From Cellulomonas sp. P24 (GTDB lineage: Bacteria > Actinomycetota > Actinomycetes > Actinomycetales > Cellulomonadaceae), in contig NZ_JAJDFX010000002.1 in NCBI RefSeq assembly GCF_024704385.1, forward strand, positions 2,852,001 through 2,916,000: 64,000 nt of DNA. The letters are read 5' to 3'. How positions within the stretch are numbered: the first letter of the stretch is position 1; every line of letters starts with the position of its first letter. The notes beneath the pieces are model-generated. The model ran no database searches, was not told the DNA's origin, and saw nothing but the letters and a program-made list of their open reading frames with translations. Both the position numbers and the translations under genes were made by a program. Below, one piece after another: positions 19,903 to 28,275 of the stretch.

Positions 19903-20385
19903 TCAGAAGGACTGGTCGAGCAGCTGCGAGCCGCCCGAGGTCGCGGCGGTCATGCCCTGGCCGTCGTACGTCTCCACGGTCTCCTGGAGGGACATCAACG
20001 TCTCCTGCGCGGCCCGGTGCGAGATCGCGAGGAGCTCGCGGTTCCCGTTGGCGAGCTCGACGATCTCGGAGGTCAGGCTCACGAACGCCTCCCGGTGCGC
20101 GTGCAGCAGCTCACCCCACGGCGCGGGTGCCTGCTGGGCGAGCTGCAGGAGGCTGATCCCGGGCTCGAGGCCGAGCTCGACGGCCGCGGCCTCGGACTCG
20201 ACCGTGCGGCCCAGCTCGGAGTCACGGATCTGGTCCAGCACCGTCTCGACCTCGCGCGTGGCGTGACCGAGCCAGCGCGTGCGACCGCTGGTGAGGATCA
20301 TCTGCTCCTCCTCCAGCTTGAACAGCAGGAGCTCGAGCAGATGACGTTCCTGCCACAGAACGTCTGACAGCTGCATCAGGCCCAT
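19903..20385 (-). CDS. flgN: Flagellar export chaperone FlgN
   Basis: A 160-residue FlgN-type chaperone for the hook-associated proteins FlgK and FlgL. It is all-helical, with the family-like start MGLMQLSDVLWQERHLLELL and the FKLEEEQMIL helix. I chose ATG 20385 over an in-frame ATG at 20454: a sigma-28-like promoter has its -10 element at 20451-20458, so the longer start codon would lie inside the promoter, and AGAGAGG precedes 20385 (spacing about 12, rather long). It is the first gene of the minus-strand flgN-flgK-flgL-fliW unit and is divergent from the sigma factor gene. Confidence 0.82.
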   Translation of the reverse strand: MGLMQLSDVLWQERHLLELLLFKLEEEQMILTSGRTRWLGHATREVETVLDQIRDSELGRTVESEAAAVELGLEPGISLLQLAQQAPAPWGELLHAHREAFVSLTSEIVELANGNRELLAISHRAAQETLMSLQETVETYDGQGMTAATSGGSQLLDQSF

Positions 20386-20450
20386 CGTGACCGTCGACCT
20401 CTCTGTTGCGCCCCCGGGTTCGGGACCGTAGACACTCGCCTCTACCTGCT

Positions 20451-20477
20451 TCATCGACCGTGTGGCGCCGGATGTAA
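20451..20477 (-). promoter_or_regulatory. Sigma-28-type promoter of flgN operon
   Basis: Reading the minus strand: TTAC, exactly 15 bases, then GTCGATGA. The -10 is identical to that before cheB and the spacing is identical to the other six sites. The predicted transcript start is near 20443, giving a leader of about 58 bases before ATG 20385. This is the weakest -35 of the set. Confidence 0.55.
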
Positions 20478-20676
20478 CGGTTTCGGGTGAACTTGTCCGG
20501 TACCGGGTGGCGGACCTGCTCGCCCCGAGGGGCGGTCCGCGCGCGGAAGTACACGTTCACGGTAGCCAGGGGGTGGGACCGACGCGCGGGAAGCTGGGCG
20601 GCGAGCCATCCGGGCATACCGCGACGGAGCCGGTCATCTCTCCGGTGATGTGGGCGTTTGGTCCTAGTCCCTTGGG

Positions 20677-21636
20677 GTGAACGTGAGAACTTTCTCCTTC
20701 AAATTCCTCAAGCCCTGCCACCTCGTCGTCGAGAACCGTCCGGTGCCGGAGATGACAGAGCAGCAGATGAGCGACCTGGTGGTCGCACACCTCCCCCTGG
20801 TGGGCTACCACGTCAACGAGGTGCTGATGCGGGTCCCGTCGTCGGTCTCCCGTGACGACCTCGCCTCGGCGGGCAGCCTCGCGCTGGTCCTGGCCTCCCG
20901 CGCGTACGACCCGAGCACCGGTGTGCCGTTCGGCCGGTACGCCGCCCTGCGGATCCGCGGCGCCCTGCTCGACGAGCTCCGCTCGATGGACTGGGCCAGC
21001 CGTGGCGCGCGGCAGCGGGCCCGCGAGCTCTCGGCGACGAGCGACCGACTCACGTCGTCGCTGGGCCGGGCACCGTCGCGCGAGGAGCTCGCCGCTGCGA
21101 TCGGCACGGACGTCGCCGGGGTCGATGCGGCACGCCACGACAGCGAGCGTCGCGTCCTGAGCATCGACGCGTCGGTCAACCCCCTCGCGGACGTCCTCAG
21201 CGACGGGGCGCCGGGGCCGGAGGAGCTGCTCCTGACGAACGAACGCCTCACCTACCTGAAGGCTGCGGTGCAGACGCTGCCCGAGCGGCTCCGGTACGTC
21301 GTCGAGCAGCTGTTCTTCCATGACCGGCCGGTGATCGAGCTCGCCGACGAGCTCGACGTCACGCAGTCGCGGGTCAGTCAGCTTCGCTCGGAGGCGCTCG
21401 CCCTCCTCCGGGACGGCATGAACGCGAGCCTCGACCCGGAGCTCGTCGCCGCGGCCGAGCGGCCCGACGGGGTCGCCGAGCGCCGGCGGCAGGCGTACTT
21501 CGCGTCGGTCGCGGCGCGTGCGGCCGAGAGCGCCAAGGTGTCCGGCATCCTCGCGACACCGGCGCCGCAGGGCGTGGTCCCGCTGCCGCACGAGGAGTCG
21601 TCCGCGATCGTCGACCTGACGGCGGTGGCCGGGTGA
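20677..21636 (+). CDS. fliA: Flagellar sigma factor, FliA/WhiG (sigma-28) type
   Basis: A sigma-70 family factor of the FliA/WhiG group, up to 319 residues. Region 2 is seen in LVVAHLPLVGYHVNEVL to PFGRYAALRIRGALLDELR with the signature SMDWASR that marks sigma-28/WhiG proteins. Region 3 follows, and region 4 ends in the helix-turn-helix ELADELDVTQSRVSQLRSEA. A C-terminal extension of about 60 Ala-rich residues follows region 4. The GTG at 20677 gives an unusual basic N-terminus without a clear ribosome site; starts at GTG 20743 or ATG 20767 are possible. No sigma-28-like promoter was found before it. No FlgM-like anti-sigma gene is recognisable in the window. Confidence 0.9.
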   Translation: MNVRTFSFKFLKPCHLVVENRPVPEMTEQQMSDLVVAHLPLVGYHVNEVLMRVPSSVSRDDLASAGSLALVLASRAYDPSTGVPFGRYAALRIRGALLDELRSMDWASRGARQRARELSATSDRLTSSLGRAPSREELAAAIGTDVAGVDAARHDSERRVLSIDASVNPLADVLSDGAPGPEELLLTNERLTYLKAAVQTLPERLRYVVEQLFFHDRPVIELADELDVTQSRVSQLRSEALALLRDGMNASLDPELVAAAERPDGVAERRRQAYFASVAARAAESAKVSGILATPAPQGVVPLPHEESSAIVDLTAVAG

Positions 21637-21746
21637 CCGGCGGTCGGTCGATCGTGACCCCGACGCGACGGGCGCTCCTGCGGGGGTGCCCGTTCGCCGT
21701 TCGTGGTGCCATCTGCGGCCATGGCGAAATCTCCCGCGCAAACTTC

Positions 21747-21773
21747 TCAACACCCCGAGGCCGGTCCCGATAG
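21747..21773 (+). promoter_or_regulatory. Sigma-28-type promoter of flagellin gene
   Basis: TCAA (21747-21750), exactly 15 bases, then CCCGATAG (21766-21773). This is close to the known FliA/WhiG consensus TAAA-N15-GCCGATAA. The predicted transcript start is near 21780, giving a leader of about 53 bases that begins with the hairpin at 21783-21798. Confidence 0.75.
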
Positions 21774-21782
21774 GACCGGTGT

Positions 21783-21825
21783 AGCCCACGGATGGGCTTC
21801 GGCTTCGACCCGAATCAAGGAGGAG
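21783..21825 (+). promoter_or_regulatory. CsrA-type leader: GGA-loop hairpin plus GGA in SD
   Basis: A perfect 6-bp stem (agccca / tgggct) encloses the four-base loop CGGA at 21789-21792. The ribosome site AAGGAGGAG at 21817-21825 contains further GGA motifs. In B. subtilis the hag leader has the same plan: one CsrA site over the Shine-Dalgarno and one in an upstream hairpin loop. With csrA and fliW present here, flagellin translation is very probably under CsrA control. Confidence 0.7.
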
Positions 21826-21832
21826 TTCCACC

Positions 21833-23008
21833 ATGGGTCTCTCAGTTCAGACGAACCTCGCCGCTCTCAACGCGGCGAACAACCTCACCAACACGCAGAA
21901 CCAGCTGACCAGCTCGCTGCAGAAGCTGTCGTCGGGCTTCCGCATCAACACCGCGGCCGACGACGCTGCCGGCCTGGCCATCTCCGAGGGCATGCGCTCG
22001 CAGATGGGTGGCATCACCGTCGGTATCCGCAACGCGCAGGACGGCATCTCCGTCGTGCAGACCGCTGAAGGTGCGCTGAACGAGACCACCTCGATCCTGC
22101 AGCGCATGCGTGACCTGTCGGTCCAGGGTGCCAACTCCGGTGCACTGACCACCGACGCCAGCGCGAACATCCAGACCGAGATCTCGAAGCTCAAGACGAC
22201 GCTGGACAGCATCGCCACGAGCACGCAGTTCAACGGCAAGACGCTTCTCGACGGCAACTACAAGTCCGACTTCCAGGTCGGCGCGAACGTCGGGCAGACC
22301 GTCGGTGTCACGATCGGCACGGACGCGAGCTCGGCCGGTCTGGGCGTCTCCGGTGTGGACGTCACGCTGACTGTGGCGGCCAACGCTGCGACCGGTACGA
22401 CGACGACAGCCGCTGCCGCGAGCACGGCCGGTGTCGAGACGATCAACGCCACGAAGGACTTCACGCTGTCGGAGAGCTTCGACACGCTCAACGGCACGGT
22501 CACCGTCGGTGGCAAGAGCCTCGACCTGTCCACCGTGAAGTACGCCTCGGGGAGCACCGCTGGCCAGCGGCTCACCGCCCTCAACGCGGCGCTGACCAGT
22601 GCGGGAGTTGCCGCGACGGCGACCGCATCGGCAACCGGCCTCGTCCTGACCGGTGCTGTTCCGGCTGGTGGCGCGGGCGCGACGACTCAGCAGATCGCTG
22701 ACGCCGCGGTCAACTTCACCCAGGCGAGCGGCGCGACCGCGGCGATCACCGCGATCGACGCGGCGATCAACAAGGTCTCGACCGAGCGTGCCAACCTCGG
22801 TGCCACGCAGAACCAGTTCGACCACATCATCAACAACCAGAACGTGGCGCTGCAGAACGTGACCGCGTCGGAGAGCCGCATCCGCGACACCGACATGGCC
22901 GCGACGATGGTCGACTTCACGAAGTCGCAGATCCTGTCCCAGGCCGGCACGGCGATGCTCGCGCAGGCCAAGTCCCTCCCGCAGGACGTGCTCAAGCTCC
23001 TGCAGTGA
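21833..23008 (+). CDS. fliC: Flagellin
   Basis: A 391-residue flagellin, the filament subunit. The N-terminal D0/D1 (MGLSVQTNLAALNAANNL, then LSSGFRINTAADDAAGLAIS and VQTAEGALNE) and the C-terminal D1/D0 (ESRIRDTDMAATMVDFTKSQ, then QAGTAMLAQA) are both canonical. The central residues of about 150-285 are the surface-exposed variable part, rich in Thr, Ala, Gly and Val. It begins at ATG 21833 behind a strong ribosome site, AAGGAGG. It has its own sigma-28-like promoter, a CsrA-type leader and a strong downstream hairpin, so it is a monocistronic, highly expressed unit between fliA and fliD. Only one flagellin gene is present. Confidence 0.98.
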   Translation: MGLSVQTNLAALNAANNLTNTQNQLTSSLQKLSSGFRINTAADDAAGLAISEGMRSQMGGITVGIRNAQDGISVVQTAEGALNETTSILQRMRDLSVQGANSGALTTDASANIQTEISKLKTTLDSIATSTQFNGKTLLDGNYKSDFQVGANVGQTVGVTIGTDASSAGLGVSGVDVTLTVAANAATGTTTTAAAASTAGVETINATKDFTLSESFDTLNGTVTVGGKSLDLSTVKYASGSTAGQRLTALNAALTSAGVAATATASATGLVLTGAVPAGGAGATTQQIADAAVNFTQASGATAAITAIDAAINKVSTERANLGATQNQFDHIINNQNVALQNVTASESRIRDTDMAATMVDFTKSQILSQAGTAMLAQAKSLPQDVLKLLQ

Positions 23009-23055
23009 TCGACGGCATGACCTGATCCACCGCACGACCAGCTGAACCGCACGAC

Positions 23056-23094
23056 CCGGCGGTGGGCGGACCTCGACCGTCCGCCCACCGCCGG
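23056..23094 (+). terminator. Flagellin terminator hairpin
   Basis: A perfect 16-bp inverted repeat (23056-23071 and 23079-23094) with a 7-base loop, 48 bases after the flagellin stop. It lacks a T tract but is the longest uninterrupted stem noticed in the window, suiting the end of a very abundant transcript. Confidence 0.8.
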
Positions 23095-23168
23095 CGCATC
23101 TCTGCCACCACCGGGTCACCCCGGCGGTGGCGCATCGGACGGACACACGACGAGCTCAGGAGGCAACG

Positions 23169-24611
23169 GTGTCGACAGCGGCGATCGACGGCCTGATCAG
23201 CGGCCTGAACACCACCAGCCTCATCAACCAGTTCATGCAGATCGAGGCGGCCCCGCAGACGCTGCTCAAGCAGCAGGCCAGTGCGAACGACTCCCTCGTC
23301 CAGGCGCTGCAGTCCCTCAACGTCAAGGTCGCCTCTCTCGCGTCGAACGCGACGTCGGTCGCCTCCGCGAGCACCTGGCAGGCGGTCAGCGCGACCTCGT
23401 CCTCCTCGGCGGCCTCGGCCACCACGACCAGCGGTGCCGTGCCGTCCTCCCTCAGCTTCACCGTCGACGCGCTCGCCACCGCGCAGACCTCGGCGACCGG
23501 CATCGTCGCGGATGCGGCCGGGGTGTTCGGCGGGACGATGCCGACCTCGGCGACGATCGTCACCGGTTCGGGATCGACCGCGACGGCGACGACCATCGAC
23601 CTCCAGGGGATCACGACGCTCGCCGGTCTCGCGACCGCGATCAACGGCGCGAACACCGGCGTCTCCGCGAGCGTCGTGACGATCTCCCCGACCCAGTCAC
23701 GGCTGCAGCTCACCGGAGCGACCGGTGCGAGCTCGGCCTTCGACCTCTACGCCGGCACGGTGACCACCGCGGACCTCGCAAGCGCGACACCGCCCACCGC
23801 CGTGGTCGACCGCAGCGCGGCCACGACCGCCGCCGCCGACGCCCAGATCACGCTGTGGCCAGGCACCGGCAGCGCGCAGGCCGTGACGTCGGCCACGAAC
23901 ACCTTTGGCAACCTGCTCACCGGGGTCAACGTGACCGTCAGCGCGGTGACCGCCAGCGGCGCCACCCCGGTGACCGTCACCATGTCGCGCGACACCTCCG
24001 GGGTGCCGACCACGGCGTCGAACCTCGTGACGAACATCTCGACCGTGCTCTCCGAGATCTCCAGCCAGACCGCCCCGACCACGACGACAGGGAGCGACGG
24101 CCGCACCGTCGTCTCCGGCGGTGTGCTCTCGGGGCAGAGCAGCGTGCGACGGCTCGCGGACGCGGTGCGCACGGCTGCGTCGACGCCCGTGAACGGTGTC
24201 TCGCCCTCGACGATCGGCATCGTCCTGAACCAGGACGGCACCGTCACCTACGACGCGAGCCTGTTCTCCGCGGCACTCGCCGCCGACCCGGCAAAGGTCC
24301 AGGCCGTGCTGACGGGTGTCGCCACGGCCCTCCAGAACGTCGCGACGCAGGCCTCCGACCCGACCACGGGGACGTTGTCCGCGAGCATCAAGAGCCAGCA
24401 GAGCGTCAGCGACCAGCTCGACAAGCAGATCTCCGACTGGGACACGACGCTCGCGCTGCGTCGAACCGCGCTGGAGAAGACGTACTCGGACCTCGAGGTG
24501 TCGTTGAGCAACCTCAACGCGCAGTCCGCGTACCTCACCAGCCAGCTGAACAACCTGACGTCCTCGTCCTCGTCGTCGAGCTCGTCGTCGACCAGCGCGG
24601 TCAAGTTCTGA
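23169..24611 (+). CDS. fliD: Filament cap protein FliD
   Basis: A 480-residue hook-associated protein 2, the cap that folds flagellin at the filament tip. The start is GTG 23169 (VSTAAIDGLISGLNTTSLIN) behind AGGAGG at 23158-23163. The N-terminal helix and the DGLISGLNTT motif are the FliD signature. The C-terminal region (DKQISDWDTTLALRRTALEK, then a Gln/Ser/Leu coiled coil with LNAQSAYLTSQLNNL) is canonical. It ends in a run of about ten Ser residues before SAVKF. The Ser/Thr/Ala-rich centre is variable. fliS follows after 17 bases. Confidence 0.95.
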   Translation: MSTAAIDGLISGLNTTSLINQFMQIEAAPQTLLKQQASANDSLVQALQSLNVKVASLASNATSVASASTWQAVSATSSSSAASATTTSGAVPSSLSFTVDALATAQTSATGIVADAAGVFGGTMPTSATIVTGSGSTATATTIDLQGITTLAGLATAINGANTGVSASVVTISPTQSRLQLTGATGASSAFDLYAGTVTTADLASATPPTAVVDRSAATTAAADAQITLWPGTGSAQAVTSATNTFGNLLTGVNVTVSAVTASGATPVTVTMSRDTSGVPTTASNLVTNISTVLSEISSQTAPTTTTGSDGRTVVSGGVLSGQSSVRRLADAVRTAASTPVNGVSPSTIGIVLNQDGTVTYDASLFSAALAADPAKVQAVLTGVATALQNVATQASDPTTGTLSASIKSQQSVSDQLDKQISDWDTTLALRRTALEKTYSDLEVSLSNLNAQSAYLTSQLNNLTSSSSSSSSSSTSAVKF

Positions 24612-24628
24612 GCCGGACGAAGGACACC

Positions 24629-25045
24629 ATGAACCTCTACGACATCCGGGCCCGGTACCTCGCCGACGCCGTCGCGACCGCCGGCCCGACCCGCCTCCTG
24701 ACGATGCTCTACGACCGGCTCCTCCTGGACGTCGACCGCGGCGAGCGCGCCCTGCGCACGGGGGAGCGCGGCGAGGCCACCGGTCACCTCAGCCACGCGC
24801 AGGAGATCGTCACCGAGCTCATGTGCTCGCTCGACGTCGACCTGTGGGACGGCGCCCAGAACCTGCTCGCGATCTACACGTTCCTGCTGCGCGAGCTCGT
24901 CGAGTCCTCGCTCTCGGGCGATCCGGAGCGGGTGGCCGCCTGCCGGGCTCTGATCGAACCGCTGCACGAGGCCTGGACCGAGGCCGGTCAGTCGCTCACC
25001 CCGGTCGCCGCGATGGCCCGCACGGGTGAGCTCGGTGTCGGCTGA
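24629..25045 (+). CDS. fliS: Flagellin export chaperone FliS
   Basis: A 138-residue FliS, which binds the C-terminus of flagellin and prevents premature polymerisation. The conserved N-terminal stretch (RYLADAVATAGPTRLLTMLY, DRLLLDVDRG) and the helix ending in NLLAIYTFLLREL fit the four-helix family. The start is ATG 24629, with GAAGGA nine bases upstream. It lies between fliD and an unknown small gene, whose start overlaps its end. Confidence 0.93.
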   Translation: MNLYDIRARYLADAVATAGPTRLLTMLYDRLLLDVDRGERALRTGERGEATGHLSHAQEIVTELMCSLDVDLWDGAQNLLAIYTFLLRELVESSLSGDPERVAACRALIEPLHEAWTEAGQSLTPVAAMARTGELGVG

Positions 25046-25388
25046 CCTCGCGGTGGCCGGCGGCCCCGGGACACCGGGTGACGCCTGGGTGCAGGCCTGG
25101 AGCGTGGCGCTCGGCGAGCTCGAGGTCGCCGTCGAGGAGGCCGCGGCGATGCTGCACCACCTCCCGCTGCCGAGCGAGGTGAACGTCCAGCGGTGGGCGC
25201 CCCCGTCCGGTCTGGGCCCGTTGCCCGCGTCGCTGGAGACCCGCGCACGGGCCCTGCTCGACCGGCACGTCGAGGTCACCCGGCAGACGGCCGAGGCGAT
25301 CGTCCAGACCAAGCGGCACCTGCACGCGGTCGCCTCGATGCGCGAGTCCGCCCCGCACAGCCCGGTGTACGTCGACACCTGCGCCTGA
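25035..25388 (+). CDS. Small unknown protein in fliS position (possible FliT-like)
   Basis: A protein of 117 residues starting at GTG 25035, overlapping the end of fliS (GTG 25026 is an alternative; GGTGAG at 25024-25029 favours 25035). It is Ala/Leu/Val/Glu-rich and predicted helical, with one conserved-looking core, WSVALGELEVAVEEAAAML, and a helix around ARALLDRHVEVTRQTAEAIV. No signal peptide or membrane segment is seen. In many bacteria the gene after fliS is fliT, a small helical chaperone for FliD, so a FliT-like role fits position and size. Sequence similarity to FliT is not recognisable to me. Confidence 0.6.
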   Translation: MSADLAVAGGPGTPGDAWVQAWSVALGELEVAVEEAAAMLHHLPLPSEVNVQRWAPPSGLGPLPASLETRARALLDRHVEVTRQTAEAIVQTKRHLHAVASMRESAPHSPVYVDTCA

Positions 25389-25493
25389 CCTGACCCGCCC
25401 CACGGGAGCGCGCGAACCAACCGACATGGCGTCTGACGTGCAGGTCTGCATGCGCCCATCTGGGTGAATCTTCCTCGACCTCGGCAGAAACCC

Positions 25494-25520
25494 TCACACG
25501 CACCACCCCCGGACCGATGG
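25494..25520 (+). promoter_or_regulatory. Sigma-28-type promoter of flgB basal-body operon
   Basis: TCAC (25494-25497), exactly 15 bases, then ACCGATGG (25513-25520). The predicted start is near 25527, about 75 bases before flgB GTG 25601. A hairpin with an ACGGAGC loop (arms 25524-25531 and 25539-25546) lies at the predicted 5' end. Confidence 0.6.
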
Positions 25521-25600
25521 GCAGCGTGAGCACGGAGCGCTCACGCAGGAGGCCACGGATCGGCCGTCCCGATGCTGGTCTGACGGGTGGGTGTGTCGTC

Positions 25601-25945
25601 GTGTTCGACTCCGTGAGCATCACAGCGCTCAACAGCGCCCTGGATGGTCTGGCCTTGCGCCAGCGTGTGATCGCGAACAACATCGCGAACATCCAGACGC
25701 CCGGCTTCCACGCCGGGAAGGTGTCCTTCGAGAGTGCGCTGGCCGACGCCGTCGCCTCCGGCAGCGGTGCGGCGACCGCGACCGTCGCGCAGTCCCTCGA
25801 GCCGACGCGCACCGACGGCAACAACGTCAACCTCGACGAGGAGACGCTGAGCAACGTCGACACGAACCTGCGGTACCAGCTCGCGACGCAGGCGATGGAC
25901 AACAAGTTCACGATCCTCGCCGCTGCGATGAAGAGCTCGCTGTGA
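25601..25945 (+). CDS. flgB: Flagellar proximal rod protein FlgB
   Basis: A 114-residue rod protein. I chose GTG 25601 because the product then begins VFDSVSITALNSALDGLALR, matching the family start. The asparagine-rich rod motif NNIANIQTPGFHAGKVSFE and the C-terminal helix (NLRYQLATQAMDNKFTILAA) are typical. The length is slightly below that of enterobacterial FlgB. It opens the large plus-strand flagellar operon. flgC starts inside its stop codon (GTGA). Confidence 0.93.
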   Translation: MFDSVSITALNSALDGLALRQRVIANNIANIQTPGFHAGKVSFESALADAVASGSGAATATVAQSLEPTRTDGNNVNLDEETLSNVDTNLRYQLATQAMDNKFTILAAAMKSSL

Positions 25946-26352
25946 CGACGTTCGGGGCGATCGGGATCGCCAGCACCGGGCTGACCGTCTACCGCAAGTG
26001 GCTCGACGCGATCAGCGACAACCTCGCCAACCTCGACACCGTCAAGCCGACGTCGGAGGCCGCCTACCAGGCCAAGTACGTCGAGGTCTCCTCGATGACG
26101 GCACCCGACGGCTCGGGCAGCGGGACGCAGGTGACGGGCATCGCGCTCGGCAGCGCGACCGGCAAGCTCGTCTACGAGCCGACGAACCCCCTCGCCGACA
26201 AGGAGGGGTACGTGCGCTACCCCGACATCGACATGGCGAGCCAGATGACCCAGCTGATCATGGCGCAGCGCGGCTACCAGGCGAACGCCGCCGTGGTCGA
26301 CCGTGCGAAGGACGCCTACACCGCCGCACTCCAGATCGGACGCACCGCATGA
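25942..26352 (+). CDS. flgC: Flagellar proximal rod protein FlgC
   Basis: A 136-residue rod protein starting at GTG 25942 in a GTGA overlap with flgB. Family features are IASTGLTVYRKWLDAISDNL with NLANLDT, YVRYPDIDMASQMTQLIMAQ and RGYQANAAVVDRAKD, the conserved C-terminal assembly helix. fliE follows in an ATGA overlap. Confidence 0.95.
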   Translation: MTTFGAIGIASTGLTVYRKWLDAISDNLANLDTVKPTSEAAYQAKYVEVSSMTAPDGSGSGTQVTGIALGSATGKLVYEPTNPLADKEGYVRYPDIDMASQMTQLIMAQRGYQANAAVVDRAKDAYTAALQIGRTA

Positions 26353-26672
26353 GCATCCCGGCCATCTCCGCCCTCTCCGGGCTCAGCGCGGCGAGCACGC
26401 TCGGCTCGACCAACCAGGTCACCGGGACGACCGGCACGACCGGCACCTCGGGGACCTCGTTCGCGAGCACCCTCGGCTCCTCGATCGACACCCTGCAGGG
26501 GATGCAGTCCACCGCCGACCAGCTCGCGGTGCAGGCCGTCACCGGGAACCTCAGCGACGTGCACCAGTACACGATCGCCGCTACCGAGGCGAAGCTCGCC
26601 GTCCAGCTGACCGCTGCGATCCGTGACAAGGCCGTCGGGGCGTTCACCGAGATCATGCGGATGCAGGCCTGA
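26349..26672 (+). CDS. fliE: Flagellar hook-basal body adaptor FliE
   Basis: A 107-residue FliE, which links the MS ring to the rod. It starts at ATG 26349 in an overlap with the flgC stop. The N-terminus is Ser/Thr/Gly-rich with a TGTTGTTGTSGTS stretch. The C-terminal half (DVHQYTIAATEAKLAVQLTA, then AFTEIMRMQA) is the conserved family end. Its stop overlaps the presumed fliF start. Confidence 0.93.
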   Translation: MSIPAISALSGLSAASTLGSTNQVTGTTGTTGTSGTSFASTLGSSIDTLQGMQSTADQLAVQAVTGNLSDVHQYTIAATEAKLAVQLTAAIRDKAVGAFTEIMRMQA

Positions 26673-28275
26673 TGCCCCCCAGATCACCGCCCTCGGCGGA
26701 CGCGTCCAGACCACGCTGCGCAAGTTCTCCCTCGCGCAGAAGACCCTCGTCGTGATCGGCGTCGCGGTGCTCGTGCTCGGCACCGTCGCCCTGTCGAGCT
26801 GGCTGATGAAGCCGACGATGAGCCCGCTGTTCTCGAACGTGAGCGCGACCGACGCGAGCGCGATCGTCGACCAGCTCACCTCGCAGGGCGTCGCGTACCA
26901 GCTCACCGACGGTGGCACCACGATCCTCGTGCCCGCCGGCCAGGTGTACCCGATGCGGCTGAAGATGGCCTCGGCGGGGCTGCCGGCCACCTCGGACGGC
27001 GGCTACTCGCTGCTCGACAAGATGAGCGCGACGTCGTCGGACTTCACGCAGCAGGTCACGTACCAGCGGGCGATGGAGGGCGAGCTCGCCAAGACGGTCT
27101 CGGCGATCAACGGGGTCACCGCCGCGACCGTCAAGCTCGCCATCCCGAAGGACACGGTGTTCGTGGCCACCAAGTCGGACCCGACCGCGTCGGTGTTCGT
27201 CAAGACCGCGCCCGGGATGACGCTCAGCGTGGACCAGGTCCAGGCGATCGTCCACCTGGTCTCCGCCTCGATCCAGGGGATGAAGCCGTCGGACGTGTCG
27301 GTCGTCGACGCCGACGGGAAGGTGCTCTCCGCGGTGGGCACGAGCGTCGCGAGCGGCATCTCCGGTCAGCAGACGAGCGACTACGAGGCCCGCGTGCAGG
27401 CCTCGATCCAGTCGATGCTCGACCGCGTCGTCGGCCCCGGCAAGGGGGCTGTGACGGTCAACGCCGACCTCGACTACGACCAGACGCACCGGACGAGCGA
27501 GTCGTACAGCGTGCCGACGCCGAGCCCGCTCCCGCCGCTGTCCTCGGCCACGACCTCCGAGGTCTACTCGGGCAACGGCACCGCGTCGAGCGGCGTCCTC
27601 GGCCCGGACAACATCGCCGTGCCCAGCGGCACGGCGACCGCAGGCAGCGGCGCGTACTCGAAGAAGAGCGAGACGCTCAACAACACGCTCGACAAGGTCA
27701 CCGAGGACACGATCACCGCGCCGGGCACCGTGCGGCGGATGTCCGTCGCCGTGGTGCTCGACGACAAGGCCGCGGCCTCGCTCGACATGACGCAGGTGAC
27801 CGCGATGATCAGCGCCGCCGCCGGCATCGACACGGCGCGGGGCGACACCGTGTCGGTCTCCAAGATGGCGTTCGACACGACGTCGGCCCAGGCGGCCAAG
27901 ACGGCCCTCGCCCAGGCCGAGGCCGCCACCCAGGCCGCCCAGAAGACCGCGCTCATCAAGCAGGGAGCGATCGCCGGAGCCGTGCTGCTCCTCGTGATCT
28001 TCCTCGTGATCATGTCGCTGCGGCAGCGCGGCAAGGCGCGCCGCGAGGCGCTCGACCTCGGTGAGCTGCGCATGGTCCACGAGGACGACGACCCGTTGGG
28101 GCTGGGCGTCGGCCCGGGCCACGACGGCTACCCGGCCATTCCCGCGGCGCCCCCGGTGCCCGAGAAGCCGAGCGACATCGCGGTCAAGCGTGCCGAGATC
28201 GGGGCGTTCGCCGAGGAGCAGCCGGCTGAGGTCGCCGAGCTGCTGCGCGGCTGGCTCGTCGGGGGCAAGCGCTGA
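26672..28275 (+). CDS. fliF: Flagellar MS-ring protein FliF (start disturbed)
   Basis: The MS-ring protein, about 534 residues. Visible are the N-terminal membrane segment (LVVIGVAVLVLGTVALSSW), the ring-building motifs (SLLDKMSATSSDFTQQVTYQ, RAMEGELAKTVSAI), a Pro/Ser-rich loop, the C-terminal membrane segment (IAGAVLLLVIFLVIMSL) and the FliG-binding tail. The expected start is ATG 26672 in a TGATG overlap with fliE, but the six-C run 26675-26680 puts it out of frame with the body; one more C would give MPPQITALGGRVQTT. The only in-frame ATG upstream (26623) would overlap fliE by 50 bases and add unlike sequence. I infer one missing C. Confidence 0.92.

Noticed and set aside
23114-23140. TCAC-N15-TCGGACGG before fliD as an eighth sigma-28 promoter
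   Set aside because: The -35 and spacing fit, but the -10 core differs from CCGAT at two of five bases. fliD needs a promoter after the flagellin terminator, so it remains a weak possibility only.
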